From Ideonella alba (GTDB taxonomy: Bacteria > Pseudomonadota > Gammaproteobacteria > Burkholderiales > Burkholderiaceae_C), in NCBI RefSeq assembly GCF_018069875.1, contig NZ_JAGQDF010000004.1, positions 124,001 through 188,000 of the forward strand: 64,000 nt of DNA, in the 5' to 3' direction. The notes under the pieces were generated by a model. That model saw nothing but the letters and a program-made list of their open reading frames with translations. It was not told the origin of the DNA and did no database searches. Position 1 is the stretch's first letter. Each line of letters begins with the position of its first letter. Position numbers and translations under genes: made by a program. Shown in pieces: positions 8,923-17,537 of this stretch.

Positions 8923-9933
8923 TCAGGGCTGCTCGACCGCCAGGCCGAAGTAGCGCGGCATCGTCGGGTCGCTGCTTTCCCAGCCGAAGACCGTCAGGCC
9001 CAGGCCGGTGGGCAGGCCGGCGACCGCATTGAAGTTCACGGTCTGGCCCGAGCAGTTCTTGCCACTGCCTGCAGCGCGCCCGACCACGCCGTCGTGGCCC
9101 AGGTTGACGAGCATGGTCTGCTTGACGCAGTTCTCGTTGGCGCGGCGCACGAAGCTCTGGGTGGCGGCGTCGGCCGACAGCACGCGGCGGTGCTCGAAAT
9201 TGACCCCGCTGAGCTGGCCGTCGGCCGACTGCGAGAAGCTCCAGTTGGCATCGCGGCTGCCCACCGCCGGCAGCGAGCGCGCCACCGCGGGGGTCAGCAC
9301 ATGCAGCTGGTTCAGGCTGGCCACCACGTGCACCGCGCCGTTCTTGTTCTTGAAGGTGAAGACGCGGTCGACACCGCCGTCGGTGAATTGCAGGTCGTAG
9401 CCGCCGTCGGGGTTGGCCACCAGCTGGCCGAACACGCTGCCCGGGGCGCCGCAGGCCCCGATGCCGCCGTCGCCGCAGGTGGACAGGCGCAGCTGGCCCT
9501 TGCTGTCGACCTGCACCTGACCGCTGTCGGTGTGGAACAGGCCGTCGTCGCCCATGCTGGCGCCGATCATGTTGTAGGTGCCGGCAAGGGCCTTGCGCGG
9601 CAGCGTCATCTCGGGCAGACCGATGGTCATGCCCAGCGGGCTGCGGATGATGAACACGCCACTGCGCGACACCATCATCGGCTCCATGTCGGGCGTCATG
9701 TAGGCGCAGCTCTCGGCCTGCGGGGTGAGCGTCGCGGTTTCGCCGTTCCACAGCGTCACCGTCAGCGTGTCGCCGTCCAGGTGCAGCACGTGGTGGCGCC
9801 AGTTGGGGTCGGATTCGCGGAAATTGATCACCCGGTAGTCGCCGGTGGCCAGCGAGGGGCAGTTGACCGCTGCCGACGCCGGCAGGGCAGACAGGACGAG
9901 GGCGGCGGCAGACAGCCAGTGGCGCAGGGACAT
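8923..9933 (-). CDS. Exported protein of unknown function
   Basis: I do not recognise a characterised family. The 336-residue product begins with a clear Sec signal peptide (MSLRHWLSAAALVLSALPASA, cleavage expected after ASA), and the mature part is soluble, beta-rich and repetitive in character, with segments such as LHLDGDTLTVTLWNGETATL. The cysteines (in VNCPSL, ESCAYM, LSTCGDG, GACGAP, NENCVKQ and KNCSGQ) number six, fitting periplasmic disulfides. It converges on the nitrilase gene with only 13 bases between the stops and diverges from the DUF294 gene. It may be a periplasmic or secreted structural or binding protein; no catalytic motif is visible. Confidence 0.75.
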   Translation of the reverse strand: MSLRHWLSAAALVLSALPASAAVNCPSLATGDYRVINFRESDPNWRHHVLHLDGDTLTVTLWNGETATLTPQAESCAYMTPDMEPMMVSRSGVFIIRSPLGMTIGLPEMTLPRKALAGTYNMIGASMGDDGLFHTDSGQVQVDSKGQLRLSTCGDGGIGACGAPGSVFGQLVANPDGGYDLQFTDGGVDRVFTFKNKNGAVHVVASLNQLHVLTPAVARSLPAVGSRDANWSFSQSADGQLSGVNFEHRRVLSADAATQSFVRRANENCVKQTMLVNLGHDGVVGRAAGSGKNCSGQTVNFNAVAGLPTGLGLTVFGWESSDPTMPRYFGLAVEQP

Positions 9934-10060
9934 GGAACAACAGGGGTGGGTTGAGGTGCAGGCAGCCTACCAAGCCGGGCAGCGCGCCGCATCGGCCATT
10001 GGGTTGAGGTGGCCGTGCATCTGTCACTGAACGGCGCAAGCGGCCTGGCGGCACGCCGCC

Positions 10061-11968
10061 TTGCGCTGCAACAGGCTGGTGTCAGCCAGGGCTGACCACA
10101 ATCAAGGCTCCGCCACCGCCGCGCCGCCGCCTGTGCCCAACGCCTTCAACTTCGGCATCTCGCCCTTCGACTGCCTCGGCAACGACGAGCGGCAGCTCGT
10201 GCGTGACCACCTGGACATCGCCTACTTCCGCGCCGGCGACACGGTGCTGGACCCGGCCACCGCGCCCACCCACCTGTTCATCGTGATCAAGGGCACGGTC
10301 GAGCAGCGCGACGGCGACGAGCTCGTCGGCCGCTACGGCCCCGAGGACAGCTTTGACGGCCGCGCGCTGGTGGCCGGCAAGGTCTCCAGCCGCTTCGTGG
10401 CTGCGGAAGAGGTGCTGGCCTACCAGCTGGCGCGCCAGGCGGTGGCCGAACTGATCTCGCGCAACGCCACCTTCGGCGCGCTGCTGTTCGCCGACCTGTC
10501 GAAGAAGCTCTCAGCGCTGTCGGCGCGCGGCAGCCAGCACGAGATGCAGTCGCTCAGCATGGCCCGCGTCGGCCAGGCCAGCGTGCGGCCGGTGCAGACG
10601 GTGGACGCCGGCACCGACATCGTCTCGGTGGTGCGCGTCTTCAGCGACAGCCGCACCGACCACGTGCTGGTGCGCGACACGCTGAGCGACCCGCCGCGCC
10701 TGGGCATCTTCACCACCACCGGCCTGCAGCGCGCCATCCTGCACGGCACGCCGCTGGACCAACTGCCAGTGCGCGAGCTGGCCACCTTCAAGCTGGTCAG
10801 CGTGTCACCCGATGACTACCTGTTCGACGCCCAGGCGGTAATGATCCGCCACAAGGTGCGCCGCGTGGTGGTGGCCACGCGCACCGAATCGGGAAGCGAG
10901 ACCATCCTGGGCACGCTCGACCAGCTCGACCTGCTGAGTTTCCTGTCCAACCACAGCTACCTGATCACGCGGCAGATCCTGGAAGCCACCGACCTGGACG
11001 GCCTGAAGACCGCCGCCGGCCAGATCAACGGCCTGATCAGCCTGCTCTACCGCGGCGGCACGCCGGTGGCGCTGGTGGCGCGGGTGGTGCAGGAGCTCAA
11101 CGCGCAATTGTTCGAGCGCGCCTGGCGTCTGATCGCGCCGGAGGAGCTGGTCGACAACAGCTGCCTGTTCGTGATGGGCAGCGAGGGCCGCGGCGAGCAG
11201 CTGCTGAAGACCGACCAGGACAACGCGCTGATCCTGCGCGACGGCTACGCGCCGCCTGCGGACCTGGCGGACATCTGCCAGCGCTTCTCAGATGCCCTGA
11301 CCGACTTCGGCTACCCCGAATGTCCGGGCCGCATCATGCTCAGCAACCCGGAATGGCGCCACCCGGCGGCCGAGTTCGCGCAGACGGTGCGCCGCTGGCT
11401 GGTGATGCCCACGCCCGAGAGCCTGATGGCGCTGGCCATCTTCATCGACGCCCATGCGGTCTGCGGCGACGCCCACCTGCTGGAGGACGTGCGCGCCGAG
11501 GTCTTCAAGCTGGTCACCGACAACGACGCGCTGATGGCCCGCTTCGCCGCCGCGATCAACGCCTTCGAGTCCGGCCAAGGCTGGTGGAACCGTCTGCTGG
11601 CGCTGGGCGACGAGGGCCAGCAGCTCGACCTGAAGAAGGCCGGCACCTTCCCGCTGGTGCACGGCGTGCGCGCACTGGCGCTGGCCCACCGCATCCCGGC
11701 CACCGGCACCGTGGCGCGCATCGAGGCGCTGGCCGCCGACAGCCGCCTGCCGCCCGACCTGGCCACCAGCCTGGTCGACAGCCTGCACTTCTTCATGGGC
11801 CTGAAGCTCAAGACCGGCCTGGACGCGCTGGAGCGCGGCGAGCGCGCCGGCGGCATCCCGCTGAACCAGCTCAGCAGCCTGGACCGCGACCTGCTGAAGG
11901 ACGCGCTGGGCGTGGTCAAGCGCTTCCGCACCATGCTGCACCAGCGCTTCCGCCTCGATATGGTCTGA
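10061..11968 (+). CDS. cNMP-binding/CBS/DUF294 nucleotidyltransferase-like signalling protein
   Basis: Multi-domain cytoplasmic regulator of the DUF294 type. Domain order is a cyclic-nucleotide-binding-like beta-barrel (about residues 35-135, including FIVIKGTVEQRDGDELVGRYG), a CBS pair (about 155-300), a nucleotidyltransferase-like domain with GSEGRGEQLLKTDQDNALIL (from about residue 373) and the DUF294 C-terminal domain. GS-x10-12-D-x-D is the classic nucleotidyltransferase signature and is intact. The N-terminus is uncertain: the longest frame begins with TTG at 10061, while GTG codons at 10079 and 10133 are alternatives and the conserved part begins near VPNAFNFG. In related genomes this family sits beside a DnaQ-like exonuclease and an acetate-type sodium symporter; here the exonuclease follows directly and actP lies about 4 kb on. 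Adenine-nucleotide sensing is inferred. Confidence 0.88.
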   Translation: MRCNRLVSARADHNQGSATAAPPPVPNAFNFGISPFDCLGNDERQLVRDHLDIAYFRAGDTVLDPATAPTHLFIVIKGTVEQRDGDELVGRYGPEDSFDGRALVAGKVSSRFVAAEEVLAYQLARQAVAELISRNATFGALLFADLSKKLSALSARGSQHEMQSLSMARVGQASVRPVQTVDAGTDIVSVVRVFSDSRTDHVLVRDTLSDPPRLGIFTTTGLQRAILHGTPLDQLPVRELATFKLVSVSPDDYLFDAQAVMIRHKVRRVVVATRTESGSETILGTLDQLDLLSFLSNHSYLITRQILEATDLDGLKTAAGQINGLISLLYRGGTPVALVARVVQELNAQLFERAWRLIAPEELVDNSCLFVMGSEGRGEQLLKTDQDNALILRDGYAPPADLADICQRFSDALTDFGYPECPGRIMLSNPEWRHPAAEFAQTVRRWLVMPTPESLMALAIFIDAHAVCGDAHLLEDVRAEVFKLVTDNDALMARFAAAINAFESGQGWWNRLLALGDEGQQLDLKKAGTFPLVHGVRALALAHRIPATGTVARIEALAADSRLPPDLATSLVDSLHFFMGLKLKTGLDALERGERAGGIPLNQLSSLDRDLLKDALGVVKRFRTMLHQRFRLDMV

Positions 11969-11984
11969 CAGACATGGTGCCCCC

Positions 11985-12045
11985 ACGCTCCCTGCCGGTC
12001 GCTGCCCCCCAAGGGGGCTCTGGCAGCGGACCGGCGAAGCCGGAT
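11985..12045. repeat. GC-rich palindromic intergenic element
   Basis: Intergenic stretch between the DUF294 and exonuclease genes with two imperfect dyads in tandem: a C-run/G-run hairpin around GCCCCCCAAGGGGGC (12004-12018) and a CCGGC-GAA-GCCGG hairpin near 12032-12044. From memory, similar C-run/G-run elements are dispersed in many Burkholderiales genomes between genes. It may act as a weak terminator or a REP-like sequence. There is no T-tract, so the function is uncertain. Confidence 0.6.
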
Positions 12046-12089
12046 CCGCGCCAGCGGCTTGGTCATCTCTGCATTGCCACTCTGGTTCC

Positions 12090-12770
12090 ATGAGTTCTGC
12101 ACCAAGCAAGGCGCTTCCGCAAACGCCGACGATCTGGAATTTGCCGTGGCTGAAGCTCAAGCGCGAGTGGATGCTCTATCACCTGGGCGACCAGCGCTTT
12201 CGCTTCCTGTATGACGAGCCGCCGCCCGACGAGTGGGTGTCGGTGGACTGCGAGACCACCGGGCTGAACCCGAACAAGGACGAGATCATCTCGATCGGTG
12301 CGGTGCGCATCGTCGGCAACCGGGTGATGACCAGCGAGAAGCTGCAGCTGCTGGTCAAGCCCAGCAAGGCGGTCTCGGCCGAGGCGATCAAGGTGCACGG
12401 CCTGCGCGAACAGGACGTGGCCGGCGGCCTGGACATCGACGAAGCCATGCACCGGCTGCTGCGCTTCATCGGCCCGCGGCCGCTGGTGGGCTATTACCTG
12501 GAGTTCGACGCGGCGCTGATCAACCGCGCGCTGTTCCCGATGCTGGGCGTGCGGCTGCCGCAGCCGCAGGTCGAGATCTCGGCGCTCTACTACGACTGGA
12601 AGCAGCGCACGCTGCCGCCCTACCAGCACGGCGCCAGCATCGACCTGCGCCTGGCGACGATGATGGCCGACCTGGACCTGCCCACGCGCCACGCGCACGA
12701 CGCGGTGAACGACGCGATCATGGCGGCACTGGCCTTCCTGAAGCTCAAGGCGCTGCTGCAGGCGCCCTGA
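12090..12770 (+). CDS. DEDDh 3'-5' exonuclease (DnaQ/PolC-epsilon-like)
   Basis: Stand-alone proofreading-type exonuclease of the DnaQ superfamily, 226 residues. The motifs are intact: Exo I VSVDCETTGLNP (Asp and Glu, about residues 53-55), Exo II in LVGYYLEFDAALINR (Asp) and Exo III HAHDAVNDA (His and Asp), which defines the DEDDh class. It would hydrolyse single-stranded DNA or RNA from the 3' end using two metals. It follows the DUF294-CBS gene in the same orientation, separated by the palindromic element. The pairing with DUF294 proteins and acetate-type symporters is known from other proteobacteria, but the biochemical reason is not established. It is not the replicative epsilon subunit, whose gene is normally next to rnhA. 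Confidence 0.9.
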   Translation: MSSAPSKALPQTPTIWNLPWLKLKREWMLYHLGDQRFRFLYDEPPPDEWVSVDCETTGLNPNKDEIISIGAVRIVGNRVMTSEKLQLLVKPSKAVSAEAIKVHGLREQDVAGGLDIDEAMHRLLRFIGPRPLVGYYLEFDAALINRALFPMLGVRLPQPQVEISALYYDWKQRTLPPYQHGASIDLRLATMMADLDLPTRHAHDAVNDAIMAALAFLKLKALLQAP

Positions 12771-12793
12771 GCACGCGCCGGGGGCGTCGGGCC

Positions 12794-13375
12794 TCAGGCG
12801 GCCAGCTGCCGGCCCAGCTCGGCCACGTTGCGGGCGTGCAGGTCGGGCGCGATCGTCGTGCCCAGGGCCTGCTCCAGCAGGCGCGCCGAGAACAGGCCGA
12901 CCAGCACCTCGCCGTCGCCGTTGCGGCGCACCACCGGCAGGTAGCGCAGGCTCTGCGCGTGCATCGTGGCGACGATGTCGCCCACGCGCGCGCTGTCCAG
13001 TTGCCGGGCATCAATGACCTGCCACTGCGACAGCGGCGTCATCAGCCGCTCCAGGCGCAGGTCCTGGTGCGGCACGCCGTCGGCCATCGCCGCCTGCAGC
13101 GGGCGCTCGCCCAGCAGATCGTCGCGGGTGACGTAGCCAACCAGCTCGCCGTCGATGCCGCTGACCCAGGCCATCTGCACCCGGGCGGCGTGCAGCAGCG
13201 CCAGCGTGGCGTCGATGCCGTCCAGGTGGTCGGCGGTGAGGCAGGGGCCGGTCAGCAGATCGGACATGAAGGCGCGGGCGGGGTCGTCAACGCGGGCCTG
13301 GCGCAGCGGCCGCACCAGCCGGGGCGTGGTGGTCAGGCTGCCCAGCGGCAGCGGCAGGAAGGAGCGGGCAATCAT
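12794..13375 (-). CDS. CBS-domain pair protein
   Basis: Small cytoplasmic protein (193 residues) built almost entirely from two CBS motifs, the first around residues 42-95 (LTADHLDGIDATLALLHAAR ... ELVGYVTRDDLL) and the second around 110-175 (DIVATMHAQSLRYLPVVRRN ... VLVGLFSARLL). CBS pairs bind adenosyl ligands such as AMP, ATP or SAM and act as energy or ligand sensors. No attached catalytic or DNA-binding domain is visible. It converges on the exonuclease gene (23 bases between stops) and diverges from the esterase-like gene. Its position near a second CBS-containing protein (10061-11968) in the acetate-linked region fits an energy-sensing role, but that is inference. Confidence 0.88.
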   Translation of the reverse strand: MIARSFLPLPLGSLTTTPRLVRPLRQARVDDPARAFMSDLLTGPCLTADHLDGIDATLALLHAARVQMAWVSGIDGELVGYVTRDDLLGERPLQAAMADGVPHQDLRLERLMTPLSQWQVIDARQLDSARVGDIVATMHAQSLRYLPVVRRNGDGEVLVGLFSARLLEQALGTTIAPDLHARNVAELGRQLAA

Positions 13376-13463
13376 TCGGCGGTCTTTCGGTGGGAGGACG
13401 GGCCGATGTTGCGCCGGCGCACATCAGGAAATCATCAGGATCGGGGAGAGACCGGGCGCGGGC

Positions 13464-13469
13464 TACAGT
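13464..13469 (+). promoter_or_regulatory. -10-like hexamer 7 nt before an ATG (possible leaderless promoter)
   Basis: TACAGT sits 7 bases upstream of the ATG at 13477, so a transcript starting at normal spacing would begin at or beside the start codon. No Shine-Dalgarno sequence is visible. The surrounding GGGCGCGGGCTACAGT recurs upstream of the GH3 gene at about 49640-49655. No convincing -35 element is seen. Confidence 0.45.
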
Positions 13470-13476
13470 GCGCGCC

Positions 13477-14928
13477 ATGAGCGCACGTCGCCATTCCTGC
13501 GCCCTGCTGCTGGGCGTGCTGCTGGCCGCCCGGCCCGGTCTGGCGCCGGCCCAGGCGGTGGTGCTGGACCGCTTCCTGGCGCCGATCGACGAACGCCGTC
13601 TAGACGACGGCCGCCAGGCGGTGTCCTGGATCCGCCGCGCCGCCCACCCGATCGCCGGCGCGGCCCCCGACCTGGCGCCGCTGGCCGCCCGCCTGGCCGA
13701 GGCCGAGGTCATCGGCCTGGGCGAGATCACCCATGGCAGCCAGGAGGACATGGCGCTGAAGGCACAGTTGCTGCGCCTGCTGGTCGAGCGCCACGGCCTG
13801 CGGCTGATCGCGCTGGAAGCCAACCGCGCGGTCGGCCTGCGCCTGCAGCGCTTCATCGACCCCGACAGCACCGAGACCGACGTGGCCGCCGCGCTGCGCG
13901 ACTCGGGCATCTTCAGCGTCTACCGCTGCGAGGCCCTGGGCGCGCTGCTGCTGTGGCTGCGCGACTGGAACCGCGAGCACGCGCCCGGCGTGCGCCTGGT
14001 GGGCATCGACGTGCAGGACCCGGGCCGCGACGCGCAGGCGGCAATGCAGGCGCTGCGCCGCCTGGACGCAGCCCGCGCCGCCACGCTGGAAGCACCGCTG
14101 GCCGAGCTGCTGGTCGAGCGCGTGCCCCATGTGTCGGTGCTGTTCCCTCAGGCGCGGCGCGCGCAGTGGCAGCGCTGGAGCGCCGCCGCCGCCTCACTGG
14201 AAGACGCGCTGCGCGGCCAGCCCGATGCCCAGGAGGCGCAGGAGGCCGCCTGGTCGCTGCGCATGGCGCTGCAGACCTTCGAGTTCGATGTGGGCACCGC
14301 CGGCGCGCCGGTGGACCTGCCGCCCGAGGCCTTTTCGCGGCGCGACAGCGCGATGGCCGAGCGCCTGCTGCGCGCGCGCCGCGGCAACGAGCGCGCCGCG
14401 CTGTGGGCCCACGACACGCATGTGGCCGCCAACGGCTACGACATGTTCTCGCCCGCCGCGCCCACCGTGGGCCGGGTGCTGCGCGACCGGCTGGGCGCCG
14501 ACGGCTATGTGGCGCTGAACTTCAGCTTCCGCCACGCCAGCTTCCATGCCCACGGCGTGGCCGCCGACGGCAGCGTGGACCTGCGCGGCGCGTTCAAGGT
14601 CTGGCGCATCACCGCTGGCCCGGGCGCGCTGGGCCATGCGCTGGCCAGCACCGGCCTGCACAGCTTCTGGGTCGACCTGCGCGAGCTGCCCGGCGAGCGC
14701 TGGGCGCTGGCGTTCCGTCAGGAGCCGTGGCGGCGCTTGGCTTTCGGTGACGGCGTCGCGCCCGAGCAGCTGGCCGCCGCCGATGTGGGCTGGCCGCTGG
14801 CCTGGGGCACCGACCTGCTGGTGCACCTGGACACGCTGACGCCCTCGCGGCTGTACGGCCCGGCTCAGCCGCCGGCCATGCCCGCCACGCCAGCCAGCAG
14901 CCCGACCACGCCAGCCAGCACGAAGTAG
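13477..14928 (+). CDS. Erythromycin-esterase-like exported hydrolase
   Basis: Member of the erythromycin esterase superfamily (EreA/EreB/SucC fold), 483 residues from the ATG at 13477, with a hydrophobic N-terminal signal (CALLLGVLLAARPGLAPAQA). The family motif LGEITHGSQED (catalytic Glu and His region, about residue 86), the following IALEAN, and WAHDTHVAANGYDM further on (second metal/acid-base His region) are all present. Many chromosomal homologues do not confer macrolide resistance, and the substrate is unknown; export to the periplasm is predicted from the signal. The last 64 bases overlap the convergent membrane-protein gene (14865-15335). Resistance activity should not be assumed. 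Confidence 0.85.
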   Translation: MSARRHSCALLLGVLLAARPGLAPAQAVVLDRFLAPIDERRLDDGRQAVSWIRRAAHPIAGAAPDLAPLAARLAEAEVIGLGEITHGSQEDMALKAQLLRLLVERHGLRLIALEANRAVGLRLQRFIDPDSTETDVAAALRDSGIFSVYRCEALGALLLWLRDWNREHAPGVRLVGIDVQDPGRDAQAAMQALRRLDAARAATLEAPLAELLVERVPHVSVLFPQARRAQWQRWSAAAASLEDALRGQPDAQEAQEAAWSLRMALQTFEFDVGTAGAPVDLPPEAFSRRDSAMAERLLRARRGNERAALWAHDTHVAANGYDMFSPAAPTVGRVLRDRLGADGYVALNFSFRHASFHAHGVAADGSVDLRGAFKVWRITAGPGALGHALASTGLHSFWVDLRELPGERWALAFRQEPWRRLAFGDGVAPEQLAAADVGWPLAWGTDLLVHLDTLTPSRLYGPAQPPAMPATPASSPTTPASTK

Positions 14929-15335
14929 GCGAAGGACACGCCCACCGCGATCAGCAGCACCCGGCCCCAGGCGCGGCGGACATAGGCCTCGCCGTGGCGC
15001 TGGCGCACCAGGCGGATCTGCTCCAGGCCCGGCCCCAGGTACCAGGCCAGCAGGTAGGCCAGGCCGGTGGCCGAGCTCACGCGCCCGGCGATCACCTCGT
15101 CCTGCCAGGCCAGTTGCACCACCACGTAGAACACGCCGATCGCCAGGCCCACCAGCATCCAGCGGGCCGAGCGCCGCTGCCGGCCGGCATCGCCCAGCGC
15201 GCGCCAGTTCAGCGCATGCAGCCAGGCGCCGAAGACCGGCGAGAACAGCAGGCTCCACAACGCGGCGGCCTGCGGGTTCCACAAGGCCGGCGCGGTGGTG
15301 GGCGCGGCGACAGTGTCAGACGACGGCTCGTTCAT
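14865..15335 (-). CDS. Small integral membrane protein of unknown function
   Basis: Hydrophobic 156-residue protein with about three transmembrane helices after a polar N-terminus: SLLFSPVFGAWLHALNW region, WMLVGLAIGVFYVVVQLAW, and a C-terminal VLLIAVGVSFAYFVLAGVVG helix ending in glycines. ATG 15335 is chosen because the alternative ATG at 15350 lies at the edge of the actP terminator. It belongs to an uncharacterised group of bacterial proteins sharing the LWNPxAAxxWSLxFxPxFGAWLHxxNW pattern. It reads in the same direction as actP but is separated from it by that terminator. Its 3' end overlaps the esterase-like gene on the opposite strand by 64 bases. Confidence 0.75.
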   Translation of the reverse strand: MNEPSSDTVAAPTTAPALWNPQAAALWSLLFSPVFGAWLHALNWRALGDAGRQRRSARWMLVGLAIGVFYVVVQLAWQDEVIAGRVSSATGLAYLLAWYLGPGLEQIRLVRQRHGEAYVRRAWGRVLLIAVGVSFAYFVLAGVVGLLAGVAGMAGG

Positions 15336-15350
15336 CACAGTCGGCTCCAT

Positions 15351-15377
15351 GAAAGAAGCCGGGCAAGGGCCCGGCTT
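15351..15377 (-). terminator. Rho-independent terminator downstream of actP
   Basis: On the minus strand a perfect 9-bp stem AAGCCGGGC / GCCCGGCTT (15377-15369 and 15364-15356) encloses a 4-base loop and is followed by CTTTC. It lies 44 bases after the actP stop and just before the coding start of the next minus-strand gene. Confidence 0.8.
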
Positions 15378-15420
15378 GTCGTGTCGGGGAGCGGGCCGCA
15401 GCCCGCCCCTGCCGGGTCGG

Positions 15421-17229
15421 TCAGTGGCCCGAGGCGCCGGAAGCACCCAGGCCGGTTTCCGAGCGCACCTGCTGCGCTTCGAAGTCGGCACGCTCCTTCT
15501 TGGCCTGGTCGCTGTTGTCCAGGATGGAGAACAGCCAGACGCCGACGAAGCCGATGGTCATCGAGAACAGCGCGGGCGAGCTGTACTGGAACCAGGCCGA
15601 GCCCTTCGGGTAGCCCAGCGTGGCTTCCCACACCGCGGGCGAGACGACCGTCAGGCCGACCGACGAGATCAGGCCCAGGAAGCCACCGATCACCGCGCCC
15701 TTGGTGGTGCAGCCCTTCCACAGCATGCTCAGGAAGAGCACCGGGAAGTTGGCCGACGCGGCGATCGCGAAGGCCAGCGCCACCATGAAGGCGATGTTCT
15801 GCTTCTCGAAGGCGATGCCCAGGACCACCGCGACGACGCCCAGCGCCAGCGTGGTGATGCGCGAGACACGCAGCTCGGCCGCGCTGTCGGCCTTGCCGGC
15901 CTTGAACACCGTGGCGTACAGGTCGTGCGAGACCGCCGAGGCACCCGACAGCGTCAGGCCGGCCACCACCGCCAGGATGGTCGCGAAGGCCACCGCCGAG
16001 ATGAAGCCGAAGAACACGTCGCCGCCCACCACCTTGGCCACCAGCACGGCCGCCATGTTGGCGCCGCCGGCCTTGATCGTGCCCTTGGCCACATCCGCGT
16101 ACTCGGGATTGGTCAGCACCAGGGTGATCGCGCCGAAGCCGATGATGAAGATCAGCACGTAGAAGTAGCCGATCCAGGTGGTCGCCCAGAACACGCTCTT
16201 GCGGGCTTCCTTGGCGTCAGGCACCGTGAAGAAGCGCATCAGGATGTGCGGCAGGCCAGCGGTACCGAACATCAGCGCCATGCCGAAGCTGATGGCCGAG
16301 ATCGGGTCCTTGATGAAGCCGCCCGGGCCCATGATCGACAGGCCCACCTTGGCGGGGTCGATGGCTTCGGCCTTGGCCAGCGCGGCAGCCGCGCTGGCAG
16401 CCGCTTCTGGCGACGACGCCGCCGAGGCCGCCGCAGCGAACTTGGCGATGTCGGCGCTCTTGCCGGCGGCGGCGATCGCGGTCTTCACTTCCACGCCCTT
16501 GGCGAACAGCGCTTCCGGCGAGAAGCCGAACTGCGACATCACCATGAAGGCCATGAAGGTCACGCCGCACAGCAGCATGATGGCCTTGATGATCTGCACC
16601 CAGGTGGTGGCGGTCATGCCACCGAAGAGCACGTAGATCATCATCAGGCCACCGACCAGCACCACCGCGACCCAGTAGTCCAGGCCGAACAGCAGCTTGA
16701 TCAGCGAGCCCGCGCCCACCATCTGCGCGATCAGGTAGAAGGCCACGACGACCAGCGTGCCCGAGGCCGCGAAGGCGCGGATCGGGGTCTGCTTGAAGCG
16801 GTAGCCGGCCACGTCGGCGAAGGTGAACTTGCCCAGGTTGCGCAGGCGCTCGGCCATCAGGAAGGTGATGACCGGCCAGCCGACCAGGAAGCCGATGGAG
16901 TAGATCAGACCGTCATAGCCCGAGGCCATCACCGCGGCGGAAATGCCCAGGAAGGACGCGGCCGACATGTAGTCGCCGGCGATCGCCAGGCCGTTCTGGA
17001 AGCCGGTGATGCCACCGCCGGCGGTGTAGAAGTCGGCGGCGGAGCGGGTCTTGGCGGCGGCCCACTTGGTGATCCACAGCGTGGCGGCCACGAAGATGCC
17101 GAACATCACGATGGCGGTCCAGTTGGTGGCCTGCTTGGTCGTCTGACCCAGGTCACCACCGGCGGCCAGCGCGGTGCCGGCCACAGCGGCCAGCGCGCCG
17201 ACAGCGGCGAGTTGCTTGAGGGCGCGCAT
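15421..17229 (-). CDS. actP: Cation/acetate symporter ActP (sodium:solute symporter family)
   Basis: Inner-membrane sodium/solute symporter importing acetate and related short-chain monocarboxylates. The 602-residue protein has an N-terminal signal-like helix ([18 protein letters not shown]), then the SSF core with motifs [20 protein letters not shown] and [22 protein letters not shown]. Between two transmembrane segments (about residues 240-300) is an alanine-rich, charged loop ([20 protein letters not shown]) that is absent in enterobacterial ActP. ATG 17229 is chosen over the GTG one codon earlier because a strong AGGAGG lies 7 bases upstream; it overlaps the DUF485 stop as TGATG. The DUF485-actP pair is the standard acetate uptake arrangement. 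Identification is firm; substrate range is inferred. Confidence 0.93.
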   Translation of the reverse strand: MRALKQLAAVGALAAVAGTALAAGGDLGQTTKQATNWTAIVMFGIFVAATLWITKWAAAKTRSAADFYTAGGGITGFQNGLAIAGDYMSAASFLGISAAVMASGYDGLIYSIGFLVGWPVITFLMAERLRNLGKFTFADVAGYRFKQTPIRAFAASGTLVVVAFYLIAQMVGAGSLIKLLFGLDYWVAVVLVGGLMMIYVLFGGMTATTWVQIIKAIMLLCGVTFMAFMVMSQFGFSPEALFAKGVEVKTAIAAAGKSADIAKFAAAASAASSPEAAASAAAALAKAEAIDPAKVGLSIMGPGGFIKDPISAISFGMALMFGTAGLPHILMRFFTVPDAKEARKSVFWATTWIGYFYVLIFIIGFGAITLVLTNPEYADVAKGTIKAGGANMAAVLVAKVVGGDVFFGFISAVAFATILAVVAGLTLSGASAVSHDLYATVFKAGKADSAAELRVSRITTLALGVVAVVLGIAFEKQNIAFMVALAFAIAASANFPVLFLSMLWKGCTTKGAVIGGFLGLISSVGLTVVSPAVWEATLGYPKGSAWFQYSSPALFSMTIGFVGVWLFSILDNSDQAKKERADFEAQQVRSETGLGASGASGH

Positions 17230-17537
17230 CACTTCACCTCCTCTTCGAGGATCTGCTTGGTCAGCGCGTCAAACTCGCTGTTGGCCCGGCGCACGTAGAT
17301 GCCGGTGATCACGATGGTGAAGACGATCACGCCCATGCCCAGCGGAATGCCCAGCGTGGTCACGCCCGAACCCAGCGGCTGCGCCAGGAAGGGCTTGTTG
17401 AACGCGATCAGCGCGATGTAGCCGTAATACACGACCAGCATCAGGATGGCGAGCATCCAGCCGAAGCTGTTGCGCTTGCTCTTGAGTTCCCGGTATTTCG
17501 GGTTGGCCTGGATGCGGGCCACGACAGGATCCGTCAT
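17229..17537 (-). CDS. yjcH: DUF485 inner-membrane protein (YjcH-like partner of ActP)
   Basis: Small membrane protein of 102 residues with two transmembrane helices ([20 protein letters not shown] and [19 protein letters not shown]) preceded by the family signature [20 protein letters not shown]485 proteins are encoded immediately upstream of, and probably assist, ActP-type symporters. ATG 17537 is preferred over a GTG at 17546 because AAGGAG is correctly spaced before it. Its stop overlaps the actP start, so translation is coupled. The 227-base region upstream, shared with the divergent rep gene, should hold the promoter; it contains several TTGCG/GACAA repeats near 17675-17695 but no operator I can name. 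Confidence 0.92.
   Translation of the reverse strand: MTDPVVARIQANPKYRELKSKRNSFGWMLAILMLVVYYGYIALIAFNKPFLAQPLGSGVTTLGIPLGMGVIVFTIVITGIYVRRANSEFDALTKQILEEEVK

Noticed and set aside
13477-14928. Macrolide resistance gene
   Set aside because: The protein belongs to the erythromycin esterase superfamily, but most chromosomal members have other functions, and nothing nearby suggests a resistance island.
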